DNA of 21,204 bases, taken from positions 1 through 21,204 of the forward strand of contig DASQXE010000141.1 of the NCBI GenBank assembly GCA_035639875.1, given 5' to 3'. Below, piece after piece: positions 1 through 8,193 of the stretch. A program made the position numbers and the translations under genes. Numbering within the stretch: position 1 is the stretch's first letter; each line of letters opens with the position of its first letter. The stretch is from JAIBJP01 sp035639875. GTDB lineage: Bacteria > Actinomycetota > Thermoleophilia > Gaiellales > Gaiellaceae. The notes under the pieces are model-generated. The model was given only the letters and a program-made list of their open reading frames with translations, ran no database searches and had not been told where the DNA came from.

Positions 1-27
1 GGCGCTGGGGCGTCGTCGGGCCGGGCG

Positions 28-345
28 TTATCCAGCCAGCCCCAGGGACCGCTCGAGCATCCCCTTCGGCTGCGCGCCGATGGCCGCCGATTTGGGCTCG
101 CCGCCGGCGAAGAGAATCATGGTCGGGATGCTCATCACGCCGTAGCGACGGGCGAGCTCGGGCTCCTCGTCGATATTGACCTTCACGAGCCGCAACTCGT
201 CCGTGCGCTCTGAAGCGATCTGGTCGAGGATCGGGGCAACGGCGTGGCACGGGCCGCACCACTCCGCCCAGAAGTCGACCAGGACCGGTTGCTCGCTGTC
301 GAGAACTTCCTCTTGAAACGTGGATTCCGTGATGGTGTCTGCCAT
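28..345 (-). CDS. trxA: Thioredoxin
   Basis: This is a 105-residue cytosolic thioredoxin, the usual family length, which reduces protein disulfides by dithiol exchange. The active site WCGPC is visible with the redox cysteines at residues 30 and 33. The cis-proline of the motif SIPT is at residue 74, and VDFWAEW before the active site is typical of the fold. The residue after CGPC is histidine, where lysine or arginine is more common; this may shift the redox potential slightly, which is inference. The ATG at 345 has AGAGG immediately upstream. It is transcribed away from ileS across a 28-base gap. No membrane segment or signal peptide is seen, so it is not a secreted redox protein. Several thioredoxin paralogues may exist in the genome, so the symbol is by family. 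Confidence 0.95.
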   Translation of the reverse strand: MADTITESTFQEEVLDSEQPVLVDFWAEWCGPCHAVAPILDQIASERTDELRLVKVNIDEEPELARRYGVMSIPTMILFAGGEPKSAAIGAQPKGMLERSLGLAG

Positions 346-354
346 ACCTCTTCA

Positions 355-364
355 AACGTAGACT
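355..364. promoter_or_regulatory. Overlapping divergent -10 elements for trxA and ileS
   Basis: The whole divergent gap is 28 bases. On the plus strand TAGACT at 359-364 fits the TANNNT -10 pattern and sits 9 bases before the ileS ATG. On the minus strand TACGTT (complement of 355-360) sits 9 bases before the trxA ATG region. The two hexamers overlap by two bases. Neither has a convincing -35 box. Plus-strand transcripts from here would start at or next to the ileS ATG and be leaderless, in line with the lack of a Shine-Dalgarno for ileS. This is inferred from pattern only. Confidence 0.4.
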
Positions 365-373
365 GACCGTTTC

Positions 374-3300
374 ATGTTCCGGCCTCTCCCTTCGGTGCCA
401 GACCACCCCGCGCTCGAGGGAGAGATCCTCGCGTGGTGGGAGGAGCGCCGGATCTTCGAGCAGCTGCGCGACCGGAACCGCGGCGGTCCCCGCTTCAGCT
501 TCGTCGACGGGCCTGTGACCGCGAACAAGACCCTCGGCGTGCACACCGCTTGGGGACGAGCGCTGAAGGACGTGTTCCAGCGTTACAAGGCCCTGCATGG
601 CTTCGACCAGCGGTACCAGAACGGGTTCGACTGCCAGGGACTCTGGATCGAGGTGGGCGTCGAGAAGTCGCTCGGCCTGAACTCGAAGCGCGAGATCGAG
701 GAGTACGGGCTGGAGAAGTTCGCGGCCGAGTGCCGCGAGGTCGTCGTGCGCTCGGCGGAGGAGCTGACGCGTGGCTCGAAGCGGCTCGGCCAGTGGATGG
801 ACTGGGGCAACGACTACTTCACGTTCTCGGACACGAACATCGAGTACATCTGGAAGTTCCTCCAGATCGTCAACGAGAAGGGTTGGCTCTACATGGGCCA
901 CCGCTCGACGGAGTGGTGCCCGCGCTGCGGAACCTCCCTCTCGCAGCACGAGCTCTCGCAGGCCGGCGTCTACCAGGATCGGGCCGATCCGTCGCTCTTC
1001 GTGCGCTTCCCGCTGCGGGAGCGCCACGGCGAATCGCTCGTCGCCTGGACGACGACGCCATGGACGCTGCCGGCGAACGTCGCCGCGGCCGTCAAGCCGG
1101 ATGCCGAGTACGGGCGAATGGACAACGGACAGTGGGTGGCGGTGGCCCGCTACCCCGGTGACAAGTTCGAGGAGGTCCGTCCAGGTGCCGAATTGGTCGG
1201 TTGGACGTACGACGGGCCGTTCGACTACCTCGCGCCCCAGCATGGAATCGACCACCGCGTCATCCCGTGGGACGACGTATCGCTCGAGGAGGGCACGGGC
1301 ATCGTCCACATCGCTCCCGGCGCCGGGCAGGAGGACTTCGCCCTCGGCCAGGAGTTCGAGCTCCCCGTTCTCAGCCCGGTCGACGAGGCAGGTCGCTTCT
1401 ATCCCGACTTCGGGTGGCTCCACGGTCTCTCCACCACGGAGGCGGCCGACCAGATCGTCGGTGACCTCAAGGAGCGCGGCATCCTCGTCGAGGCGGGGCT
1501 GTACGAGCACCGCTATCCGCACTGCTGGCGCTGCGACACACCGCTCATCTGGCGCGTCGCCGACGACTGGCTGATCGCCGTCGACGAGGTGCGGCCGCGG
1601 CTCCTCGAGGCGAACGCCGGGATCGCGTGGACGCCCGATTACATGGGCAAGCGCATGGCCGATTGGCTACGCAACATGGGCGATTGGAACATCTCCCGGC
1701 GCCGCTACTACGGCCTACCGCTCCCCTTCTACCCCTGCTCGTGCGGGCATCTCAACGTGATCGGGTCGAAGGCCGAGCTCCGCGAGCGCGCCACGAGGGG
1801 GTTCGACCAGCTCCAGGAGCTGCACCGTCCGTGGGTCGACCGCGTGCCGATCCGCTGCGAGGCATGCGGGAACGAGGAGGTCGAGCGCATTCCGGAGGTC
1901 GGCGACGTCTGGCTCGACGCGGGGATCGTCCCCTTCTCGACGCTCGGGTGGCAGAACCCCGACTGGAACGAGGGCGGTTACGCAACAGGAGCCTCGGCGG
2001 GGCTCTCGGCAGCCGACCTCCCCGACCACGCCTACTGGGAGCAGTGGTTCCCCGCCGAATGGGTGTCCGAGATGCGCGAGCAGATCCGGCTCTGGTTCTA
2101 CTCGCAGCTCTTCATGTCCGTCGCGCTCGTCGGCGAGGCGCCGTTCCGCTCCGTGCTCGGCTACGAGAAGATGCTCGACGAGCACGGGCGGGAGATGCAC
2201 GGGTCTTGGGGAAACCTCATCCCGGCCGAGGAGGCGTTCGAGCGCATGGGCGCCGACGTCATGCGGTGGCAGTACTGCCAGCAGCCGCCCGACCGGAATC
2301 TGCTCTTCGGCTACGGCCCTGCGCACGAGATCAAGCGGAAGCTGCTCACGCTCTGGAACTGCGTTTCGTTTCTCGTCACGTACGCGTCGATCGAGAGCTG
2401 GACGCCGCGCTTTACCGACCTCGAGAGTGGCCCGCACCACGAGCGCCTGCGTCCGCTCGACCGGTGGCTGCTGGCCCGCGTCCAGCAGCTCCTCGGCGAG
2501 ACCACCGCTGCGTACGACGCGTACCTGACGGTCAACGTGACCCGCGCTTTCGAGACATTCGTCGAGGACGTCTCCACCTGGTACGTACGCCGCAGCCGGC
2601 GACGGTTCTGGGACGGGGAGGAGGCCGCGTTCGCGACTCTCTGGTACGCGCTCGTGCAGGCGCTCCGCGTGATCGCTCCGGTGCTCCCGTTCCTGGCCGA
2701 GCACCTCTGGCAGAACCTCGTCGCCGGACTGCGCGGCGCGCCCGAGAGCGTCTTCCTCGCCGGCTGGCCGGAGCCGGTAGACCGTCTCCGGGACCGCGGC
2801 CTCCTTGAGGAGGTCGCGGTCGGGCGCCAGGTCGCCGAGCTCGCCCGCTCGGCGCGTCAGCAGGCGGGCATCAAGCTGCGCCAGCCGCTGCGCCGGCTCG
2901 TCGTCGCGAGCGGCGATCCGATCCGGCGCGCGCTGGTCTCCAGGCAAGTCGAGGATCTGGCCGGTGAGCTCCGGGTAAAGGAGGTCGAGATCGCCGAGAG
3001 TCCGCACGAGGTCGCCGAGATGCGTGCGACGCCGAAGCTCGATCTCGTCGGTCCCCGCTACGGCCCCAATCTTCCTGAGCTTCGGAAGCTCCTGGCAGAG
3101 GGGAGCTTCGAGGTCGCCAACGGCACGCTCCGTGCCGGCGCGTTCGTTCTCGGCAAGGGCGAGTTCACGCTCGAGTACGCGCCGCGCGAAGGCTGGGCCG
3201 TCGAGCATGAGGACGAGTACCTCGTCGCGGTGGACACCCGGCTCGACGACGATCTGCTCCTCGAAGGGCGGGTCTACGATCTCATCCGCGAGGTGCAGCG

Positions 3301-3460
3301 CATGCGCAAGGAGAAGGGCCTCGAGATCACCGACCGGATCGTGCTCACGATCCCCGCCTCCGATCGCGACTTGCTCGCCCACGAGGAATGGATCAAGGCC
3401 GAGACGCTCGCCACCGAGATCGAGATCGGGGACGAGCTCTCCGTGCGCAAGAACGAATGA
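374..3460 (+). CDS. ileS: Isoleucyl-tRNA synthetase with altered HIGH and KMSKS motifs
   Basis: This 1028-residue class I aminoacyl-tRNA synthetase charges tRNA-Ile with isoleucine in the cytosol. The length fits IleRS. The CP1 editing domain is recognisable from TTPWTLPAN (about residues 236-244) and HIAPGAGQEDF (about 313-323), and there are several CxxC zinc-knuckle pairs (WCPRC, HCWRC, RCEAC). The anticodon-binding helices follow residue 700. The catalytic signatures are unusual. The position of HIGH reads GVHT at residues 55-58, in the context TLGVHTAWGR. The position of KMSKS reads EMHGS at residues 607-611, followed by WGN. A form with glycine and histidine exchanged in HIGH (GXHH) is known in the IleRS2 type of some bacilli and goes with strong mupirocin resistance. 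This protein has that exchange and also lacks the last histidine. No Shine-Dalgarno precedes the ATG; a TAGACT hexamer 9 bases upstream suggests a leaderless message. Confidence 0.95.
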   Translation: MFRPLPSVPDHPALEGEILAWWEERRIFEQLRDRNRGGPRFSFVDGPVTANKTLGVHTAWGRALKDVFQRYKALHGFDQRYQNGFDCQGLWIEVGVEKSLGLNSKREIEEYGLEKFAAECREVVVRSAEELTRGSKRLGQWMDWGNDYFTFSDTNIEYIWKFLQIVNEKGWLYMGHRSTEWCPRCGTSLSQHELSQAGVYQDRADPSLFVRFPLRERHGESLVAWTTTPWTLPANVAAAVKPDAEYGRMDNGQWVAVARYPGDKFEEVRPGAELVGWTYDGPFDYLAPQHGIDHRVIPWDDVSLEEGTGIVHIAPGAGQEDFALGQEFELPVLSPVDEAGRFYPDFGWLHGLSTTEAADQIVGDLKERGILVEAGLYEHRYPHCWRCDTPLIWRVADDWLIAVDEVRPRLLEANAGIAWTPDYMGKRMADWLRNMGDWNISRRRYYGLPLPFYPCSCGHLNVIGSKAELRERATRGFDQLQELHRPWVDRVPIRCEACGNEEVERIPEVGDVWLDAGIVPFSTLGWQNPDWNEGGYATGASAGLSAADLPDHAYWEQWFPAEWVSEMREQIRLWFYSQLFMSVALVGEAPFRSVLGYEKMLDEHGREMHGSWGNLIPAEEAFERMGADVMRWQYCQQPPDRNLLFGYGPAHEIKRKLLTLWNCVSFLVTYASIESWTPRFTDLESGPHHERLRPLDRWLLARVQQLLGETTAAYDAYLTVNVTRAFETFVEDVSTWYVRRSRRRFWDGEEAAFATLWYALVQALRVIAPVLPFLAEHLWQNLVAGLRGAPESVFLAGWPEPVDRLRDRGLLEEVAVGRQVAELARSARQQAGIKLRQPLRRLVVASGDPIRRALVSRQVEDLAGELRVKEVEIAESPHEVAEMRATPKLDLVGPRYGPNLPELRKLLAEGSFEVANGTLRAGAFVLGKGEFTLEYAPREGWAVEHEDEYLVAVDTRLDDDLLLEGRVYDLIREVQRMRKEKGLEITDRIVLTIPASDRDLLAHEEWIKAETLATEIEIGDELSVRKNE

Positions 3461-3993
3461 CGAGGCTCGTGGTCGCCGGGGTAGTCGTTCTCGCCCTCGT
3501 TGCGATCGCGGACACGCTTCGTCCGAAATCGAATCGCAAGGCCGATGCGCAGGCCGCGAATCCCGTCCTGGCTCAAGCGACTGTTCATCCGAAGAGCTCG
3601 GCGGGCTTCATCTCGGCAGGACAGGTGACGCACACGCGCGTTCTGCGCTTCGGACGGGAATACCTGAGCGCGGACGCGATCCGGGCAGGTTTTCCGGTGT
3701 CGCTGCGCGGCGGGTCTTTCGATATCGCCCATCTCGCGACCGGATCGGACGGGGTTCTCGTACTCGCCATCTACGGATTTCCCGAGGGGCTGGAGGCGGT
3801 CGATGCGATCGAGATCTGGCGCAATCGGCGACTCGAGAGTTCGTTCACGGTCCCAATCGGCTCCTTCGGAGGTGGCGTGGGTTTCGCCGACGAGGGCCGC
3901 CTCGTCGCAACGCTGTCCGGCGACGGCCTCGTGGTGCACCTGTTCACGCCCGGGGGCCGTTACGCGGGCCGGCAGTCGGCCACGAGCTGGTAG
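3457..3993 (+). CDS. Membrane-anchored or secreted protein of unknown function
   Basis: This encodes 178 residues. The ATG at 3457 overlaps the ileS stop codon (ATGA), which favours this start over an upstream in-frame ATG at 3388 inside ileS and implies translational coupling. Residues 3-19 (RLVVAGVVVLALVAIAD) form one N-terminal hydrophobic segment after a basic start, so the product is probably a membrane-anchored or exported protein with a soluble domain of about 150 residues outside. That domain is rich in predicted beta strands with recurring glycine/aspartate turns (GSFDIAHLATGSDG, GVGFADEGRLVATLSGDG), resembling repeated blades of a small propeller-like fold. That is an impression only. 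It has no cysteines, no catalytic motif I recognise, and no clear family. The link to ileS may be only positional. Confidence 0.7.
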   Translation: MTRLVVAGVVVLALVAIADTLRPKSNRKADAQAANPVLAQATVHPKSSAGFISAGQVTHTRVLRFGREYLSADAIRAGFPVSLRGGSFDIAHLATGSDGVLVLAIYGFPEGLEAVDAIEIWRNRRLESSFTVPIGSFGGGVGFADEGRLVATLSGDGLVVHLFTPGGRYAGRQSATSW

Positions 3994-3998
3994 AGCGT

Positions 3999-4044
3999 TA
4001 AAAGGAAAAGCCCGCCGCTCGGGGGGGTAAGCGCGACGGGCCTT
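3999..4044 (-). terminator. Rho-independent terminator-like hairpin reading on the minus strand
   Basis: On the minus strand GCCCGUCGCGCU (complement of 4030-4041) pairs with GCGGCGGGC (complement of 4010-4018), giving about nine pairs including one G-U. The loop is rich in C (seven in a row), and the stem is followed directly by UUUUCCUUUU. On the plus strand the hairpin is followed by CTTCCCAGATTT, a poor U tract. It therefore reads as a minus-strand terminator, although no minus-strand protein gene lies upstream of it within the intergenic region. It could also weakly end the ileS transcript. Confidence 0.45.
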
Positions 4045-4190
4045 CCCAGATTTGCTCACCGCGGCGTACATGGCCAGGGACACATGCCGCGGTTCGCATC
4101 GCCCAGTGGCGCCACGCTATCTGGGGGCCCGCCGGATTCCAATAGGTCCATCGGCCCATCTTTGAAAGCAAGGAAGGACCGGCGTTCAAG
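4000..4190 (-). ncRNA. Candidate structured non-coding RNA, strand and identity uncertain
   Basis: The 252 bases between 3993 and 4246 hold no credible gene but are full of long exact inverted repeats. ACCGCGGC 4058-4065 pairs with GCCGCGGT 4086-4093. CCCAGAT 4045-4051 pairs with ATCTGGG 4119-4125, extended across a two-base bulge by GGGCC 4038-4042 with GGCCC 4126-4130. CGCCGG 4130-4135 pairs with CCGGCG 4179-4184. TTGAA 4162-4166 pairs with TTCAA 4185-4189. GTGGCGCCAC at 4106-4115 is palindromic. The minus strand is preferred because the array ends there in a hairpin with a U tract. The long rod with internal loops is reminiscent of 6S-like RNAs, but I do not see enough conserved sequence to name one. 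I checked for SRP, tmRNA and RNase P landmarks and found none. No clear minus-strand promoter is visible. A plus-strand structured leader is the alternative. Confidence 0.3.
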
Positions 4191-4204
4191 CAACCCGGAT
4201 TCCC

Positions 4205-4233
4205 TCGACGCGGCGCTGGGCGCTGCCTATCAT
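4205..4233 (+). promoter_or_regulatory. Candidate sigma-70-type promoter for the sensor kinase gene
   Basis: TCGACG at 4205-4210 matches the -35 consensus at four of six positions. It is separated by 17 bases from TATCAT at 4228-4233, which matches the -10 consensus at five of six. Transcription would start near 4240, only a few bases before the GTG at 4246. This supports the 4246 start and makes the structured segment upstream unlikely to be the leader of the kinase gene. Confidence 0.45.
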
Positions 4234-4245
4234 CACGAGTGCCCA

Positions 4246-7200
4246 GTGGACCACCACGCTCGCGTCATCGCGCTCGAGGCAGGGCCGCTACTGCTTTTGG
4301 CCGCGCTCTACCTCGGGGTGGCGCTCGCGCTGGCGCCTCAGCTCTGGCGCGGGCGCGGGTTGTCGCTGCCCGGCTTCGGGATCTGGACGCTCTTCGTCGT
4401 GCTCGGCGCGGTCGGCGCCGTCGTCGGGACCGGCGTCGTCCTCGACCAGGACTTTCTGAGTGGGATCGATCCCTGGCCGGCCTTCGGGGTCACGCTCTTC
4501 GCGTACCTGCCGGCCCTGTTCGTCCTCGCGCGCTGGCCCGAGCGCGCCGTCCTGCTCGAGGGCGGCCGGCGCTTGCGCGAAGCCGAGGAAAAGGCCTCGC
4601 AGCATCGGCGCGACGCCGAGGCCATCTCGCGTCTCTCGACGGCGCTCACGCACACCGCGAGCGAGGGCGAAGCGGCGGCGCGCCTCTTCGACGAGCTCGA
4701 GAGCGCTTTACGCATCGAACGTGCCCTTCTCGCGATCGTCGACGAGGATGAGCGGCGCGCCCGCGGACTCGCCGCCCGCGGCGTCGACGAAGCCTGGTGG
4801 CGAGAGGTCACTCTCGATCTCGATCGGGACCAGGGCGGCATTGTCACGGTGACGCGCGAGCGTACGCCGTTCGCCGTCTTCGATGCCGCTTCCGCTCCGA
4901 ACCTGAACCGCAGTCTGGTCGAGGCGACGGAGGCGAGGAGCGCTGCGTTCGTCCCCCTTCTCTCTGAGGGCAGGGTGGCCGGAGTCCTCGTGGCTGTCTC
5001 GACCACCCCGCGGCTCTTCTCGGCCACAGAGATGGAGCTCATGGTCGACCTCGCGAACGAGACTGCGCTCGCGCTCGGGCGGTCGCGTTCGGCGGAAGCC
5101 CTCCAGCTGGCGCTCGACCGCGAGCGCCTCGTGGCGAAGATCTCGCGACGGGTTCGATCCGAGCTCGATCTCGACGCCGTCCTACAGGTGGCGGTGGAGG
5201 AGGTCGGGCGAGCGCTCGGTGTTTCCCGCTGCTTCATCCGCCTCGGCGAGCCGCGCGGGCCGCTTCCGATCCGTGCCGAGTGGACCGCCGAGGGTCTCGA
5301 GCCGATCGGGGACGCGTCCGAGCGCCTGCCGGCGTCCAACATGGCCGCCCGCGAGCGACGGACAGTGGCGATCGCCGACGTCGAGCGTGCGGCCGAGCTC
5401 GACGCGCGTGACCCGCGCGGGCGCGAGATGCTGCTCGGCCTGGGCACGCGCTCGGTCCTGGCGACGCCGATTCTGGTCTTCGACCGGATGATCGGCGTCT
5501 TCGCGCTTCACCGAGCCGAGGCCGGCCTATGGTCGGCCGGCGAGGTCTCGCTGACCGAGGCCGTGGCGCGTGAGATCGGGCTCGCCGTCCACACGGCGCA
5601 GCTGCTCAACCAGAACACGCGGCGGCTGGAGGAGCAGGCCGCGCTCCTGAAGGCGGCGCAGGTGCTGACCAGCGACCTCCGCTTCGAGTCGGTCATTCAA
5701 CGGCTCGTCCACGAGGTGGTGAAGCTGTTGCGCGCGGACGCCGCCGACTGCTGGATCTTCGACGGGCATCGTCGCCTGCTGCGGTGCCGCGCGGTGTTCG
5801 GCGTCGACGAGGGCAATGTCGGACGCGAGATCGCGCCGGCGGGAACATTCAAGGAGGTGATCGAATCCGGCCGCCCGGTCCTGAAACGGAACTTCGCGAC
5901 GACCGAGGAACCACCCCCGAGCAGCGACTTCGCCGTTTTCGCCGAAGTGATGGACGCTCCCATCACCTGGCTCGGGGAGGCGCGCGGCGTGCTCGGCGTC
6001 TGCGCCCGGAAGGACGGCCACTTCGACCTCGCCGACCTCGAACTCCTAGACACGTTTGCCCGCCTGGCCTCTCTCGCGCTCCACAATGCGGAAAGCTTCG
6101 AGGAGCGCGTGCGCCAGGCGCAGGTGCAGCGAGGCTTCTACCGCATCGCCGAGATCCTGGGTTCGACGCTCTCCCTTGCGGAGACCGTCGACGCCCTCGC
6201 CCAAGCCGCCTGCGACGCGCTGGGCGGCGCCGCCGCCCTCGTGCTGGAGCCGCGCGGCGACCGGCTCCACGTGGCCGGCTCGCACGACGTTCCGGCCGTC
6301 CTCGCAGCCGAGCTCGCGGGCGGACTGCCCGACTCCGTCGCTCCCTTCGGCGCCTCCGCGCGCGAGGAAAGGATCCTCACCGCCTCCTCGCTCGCTGACG
6401 ACGAGCGCCTTGCCGAGAGCCTGCGCACGCTTCTGCAGGAGATCGGTTATCGCTCTCTCCTATGCGCGCCCGTCGCCGGCGCCCGCGGTCAGCTGAACGC
6501 GGCCGTCGTCCTTTTCGTCGGGGAGCGGGAGTTCAGTGACGACGATCTCGCGCTCGCGCGGCACCTCGCCGGCGCCGCGCGCGGCGCAATCGAGCGGAGC
6601 GAGCTGTTCGAGGGCGAGCGCCGTGCCCGCGCGTTTTCGCAGCGCCTCGCTGACGTCGGCGGTGTGCTAGCCACCAAGCTCGATCCGACCGCCGCCTTCA
6701 ACGAAGTCGTCCGCGAGGCCCCTGCGCTCCTCGAGGCGAGCGCTGCGGTCGTCCGCGTCCTGGAGGACGACGAGCTCGTCGTCCGCGCGGCGTCCGGGGA
6801 ACGTACGGGAGACCTCGTACGTGCGCGCTCGAGCTCGGCGGCAGGTGTCGCCGGCGCCGTTGCGCAATCACGCTCGTCGCTCGCCGTCGGCGACGCGCGC
6901 TCCACGCCGCGGTTCGTCCGAGAGGATCCGCTCCTCCGCGCCGGCCAGGTGGCCGTCGTAGCCGTGCCCATGTTTGCCCACGGCGGAGGCTTTCACGGCG
7001 TGCTCTCGGTCTATGATCGGCGACCGCGGATCTGGCGCGACGACGAAATGCAGGCACTCGCAGCACTGGCGGCGACGGCGGCCGCCGCCTTCTCGAGCGC
7101 AAACCTCTACGCCCGCGTGGCCGAGGAGAAGGAGCGGAGCGAGGCGATTCTCGCCAACATCGCGGACGGGATCGTCGTCGTCGACCGCAACGATGCGATC

Positions 7201-8193
7201 GTCCTGTGGAACGCGACGGCCGAGCAGATCACCGGCGTTCCCGCCGAGGAAGCTCTGGGCCGTCGCGTCAGCGACGTCCTGCAGCGCGAGCTCGCGTCCG
7301 AAATGGGGGCGTCGCCGCGGGAGCGGCAGATCAGCATTCCTCGTGGGGGGAAGGAGGTCTGGCTGTCGCTCACAGAGGCAGTCATGGCCGACGCGGCGGG
7401 TAGTGTGGCGGGGCGGATCTTCACGTTCCGGGACGTTTCCAGCGAGCGCGTCGTCGAGCAGATGAAGTCGGATTTCGTCGCCACGGTCTCCCACGAGCTG
7501 CGCACGCCGCTCACCTCCATCTACGGATTCGCGGAGACGCTGCTGCGCAGCGACGTCGCCTTCTCGGAGGCCGAGCGGCGTACGTTCCTCGGCTACATCG
7601 GCTCGGAGTCCGAGCGCCTGATCAACATCGTCGACGACCTCCTGAACGTGGCCCGGCTCGAAGCGGGCACGCTGGGGCTGAACATCGCGAGTACAGATGT
7701 GCGCGAAGTCGTTGGCGAGACCGTGTCGCGCTTCGCCGAGCGGGTCGACGGCACCGTTTCTTTTGACGTCCACCTACCGCGTACGCTGGTCCGCGTGCGC
7801 GCCGACAAAGAAAAGCTGAAGCAGATCGTCATGAACCTCATCGACAACGCGGTCAAGTTCTCGCCGGACGGAGGCCAAATCTCGGTGTCTGCGCGGCGGC
7901 GCTCCGACACGGTCGAGATCCGCGTCGCCGACGAGGGGATCGGCATTCCGCGCGCCGACCAGCAGCGGATCTTCACGAAGTTCTATCGCTCGGAGCAGGC
8001 AGCGCTCCACAGCCCGCAGGGCACCGGCCTCGGGCTCTTCCTCGCGCGCGGCCTCCTCGCGGCGATGGGTGGGCGCATCTGGGTGGAATCGACAGAGGGC
8101 GAGGGCTCGACATTCGTCTTCGAGCTTCCCGTCGCTGCCGACGGACCGGGCCGGCCGGCGCGGGCGCCCGAGCCGGCGGCGAGTGCGGGATGA
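4246..8193 (+). CDS. Multi-GAF/PAS membrane sensor histidine kinase
   Basis: This encodes about 1315 residues from the GTG at 4246. The frame stays open upstream to an ATG at 4084, but that stretch lies in the structured non-coding segment and before the likely promoter, so 4246 is preferred. Three hydrophobic segments occupy about residues 6-95. About five tandem GAF-like sensory domains follow (roughly 127-280, 295-450, 467-615, 631-785, 798-948). A PAS domain (about 964-1066) begins ILANIADGIVVVDRNDAIV. The HisKA H-box VSHELRTPL puts the phosphorylated histidine at 1083. The ATPase domain shows the N box (MNLIDNAVKF, from 1196), DEGIGIP and GTGLGLFLARG. All core kinase residues are present, so it should be active at the inner membrane. 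Its stop overlaps the start of the response regulator, its obvious partner. The GAF ligands cannot be told from the sequence. Confidence 0.92.
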   Translation: MDHHARVIALEAGPLLLLAALYLGVALALAPQLWRGRGLSLPGFGIWTLFVVLGAVGAVVGTGVVLDQDFLSGIDPWPAFGVTLFAYLPALFVLARWPERAVLLEGGRRLREAEEKASQHRRDAEAISRLSTALTHTASEGEAAARLFDELESALRIERALLAIVDEDERRARGLAARGVDEAWWREVTLDLDRDQGGIVTVTRERTPFAVFDAASAPNLNRSLVEATEARSAAFVPLLSEGRVAGVLVAVSTTPRLFSATEMELMVDLANETALALGRSRSAEALQLALDRERLVAKISRRVRSELDLDAVLQVAVEEVGRALGVSRCFIRLGEPRGPLPIRAEWTAEGLEPIGDASERLPASNMAARERRTVAIADVERAAELDARDPRGREMLLGLGTRSVLATPILVFDRMIGVFALHRAEAGLWSAGEVSLTEAVAREIGLAVHTAQLLNQNTRRLEEQAALLKAAQVLTSDLRFESVIQRLVHEVVKLLRADAADCWIFDGHRRLLRCRAVFGVDEGNVGREIAPAGTFKEVIESGRPVLKRNFATTEEPPPSSDFAVFAEVMDAPITWLGEARGVLGVCARKDGHFDLADLELLDTFARLASLALHNAESFEERVRQAQVQRGFYRIAEILGSTLSLAETVDALAQAACDALGGAAALVLEPRGDRLHVAGSHDVPAVLAAELAGGLPDSVAPFGASAREERILTASSLADDERLAESLRTLLQEIGYRSLLCAPVAGARGQLNAAVVLFVGEREFSDDDLALARHLAGAARGAIERSELFEGERRARAFSQRLADVGGVLATKLDPTAAFNEVVREAPALLEASAAVVRVLEDDELVVRAASGERTGDLVRARSSSAAGVAGAVAQSRSSLAVGDARSTPRFVREDPLLRAGQVAVVAVPMFAHGGGFHGVLSVYDRRPRIWRDDEMQALAALAATAAAAFSSANLYARVAEEKERSEAILANIADGIVVVDRNDAIVLWNATAEQITGVPAEEALGRRVSDVLQRELASEMGASPRERQISIPRGGKEVWLSLTEAVMADAAGSVAGRIFTFRDVSSERVVEQMKSDFVATVSHELRTPLTSIYGFAETLLRSDVAFSEAERRTFLGYIGSESERLINIVDDLLNVARLEAGTLGLNIASTDVREVVGETVSRFAERVDGTVSFDVHLPRTLVRVRADKEKLKQIVMNLIDNAVKFSPDGGQISVSARRRSDTVEIRVADEGIGIPRADQQRIFTKFYRSEQAALHSPQGTGLGLFLARGLLAAMGGRIWVESTEGEGSTFVFELPVAADGPGRPARAPEPAASAG

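Noticed and set aside
1715..3382. A 555-codon open frame on the minus strand inside ileS
   Set aside because: It lies wholly opposite a certain synthetase gene, its translation has no recognisable domain and an arginine/leucine/glutamate-heavy composition typical of antisense frames in GC-rich DNA.
4084..4245. Upstream extension of the giant kinase to an ATG at 4084
   Set aside because: The extra 54 residues are polar and low in coding character, overlap strong RNA-like stems, and lie before a good promoter at 4205-4233.
3994..4245. Identification as SRP RNA, tmRNA or RNase P RNA
   Set aside because: The conserved SRP GGAAG-type tip, a tRNA-like tmRNA end and the RNase P core motifs were looked for on both strands and not seen. 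6S RNA remains possible but not shown.
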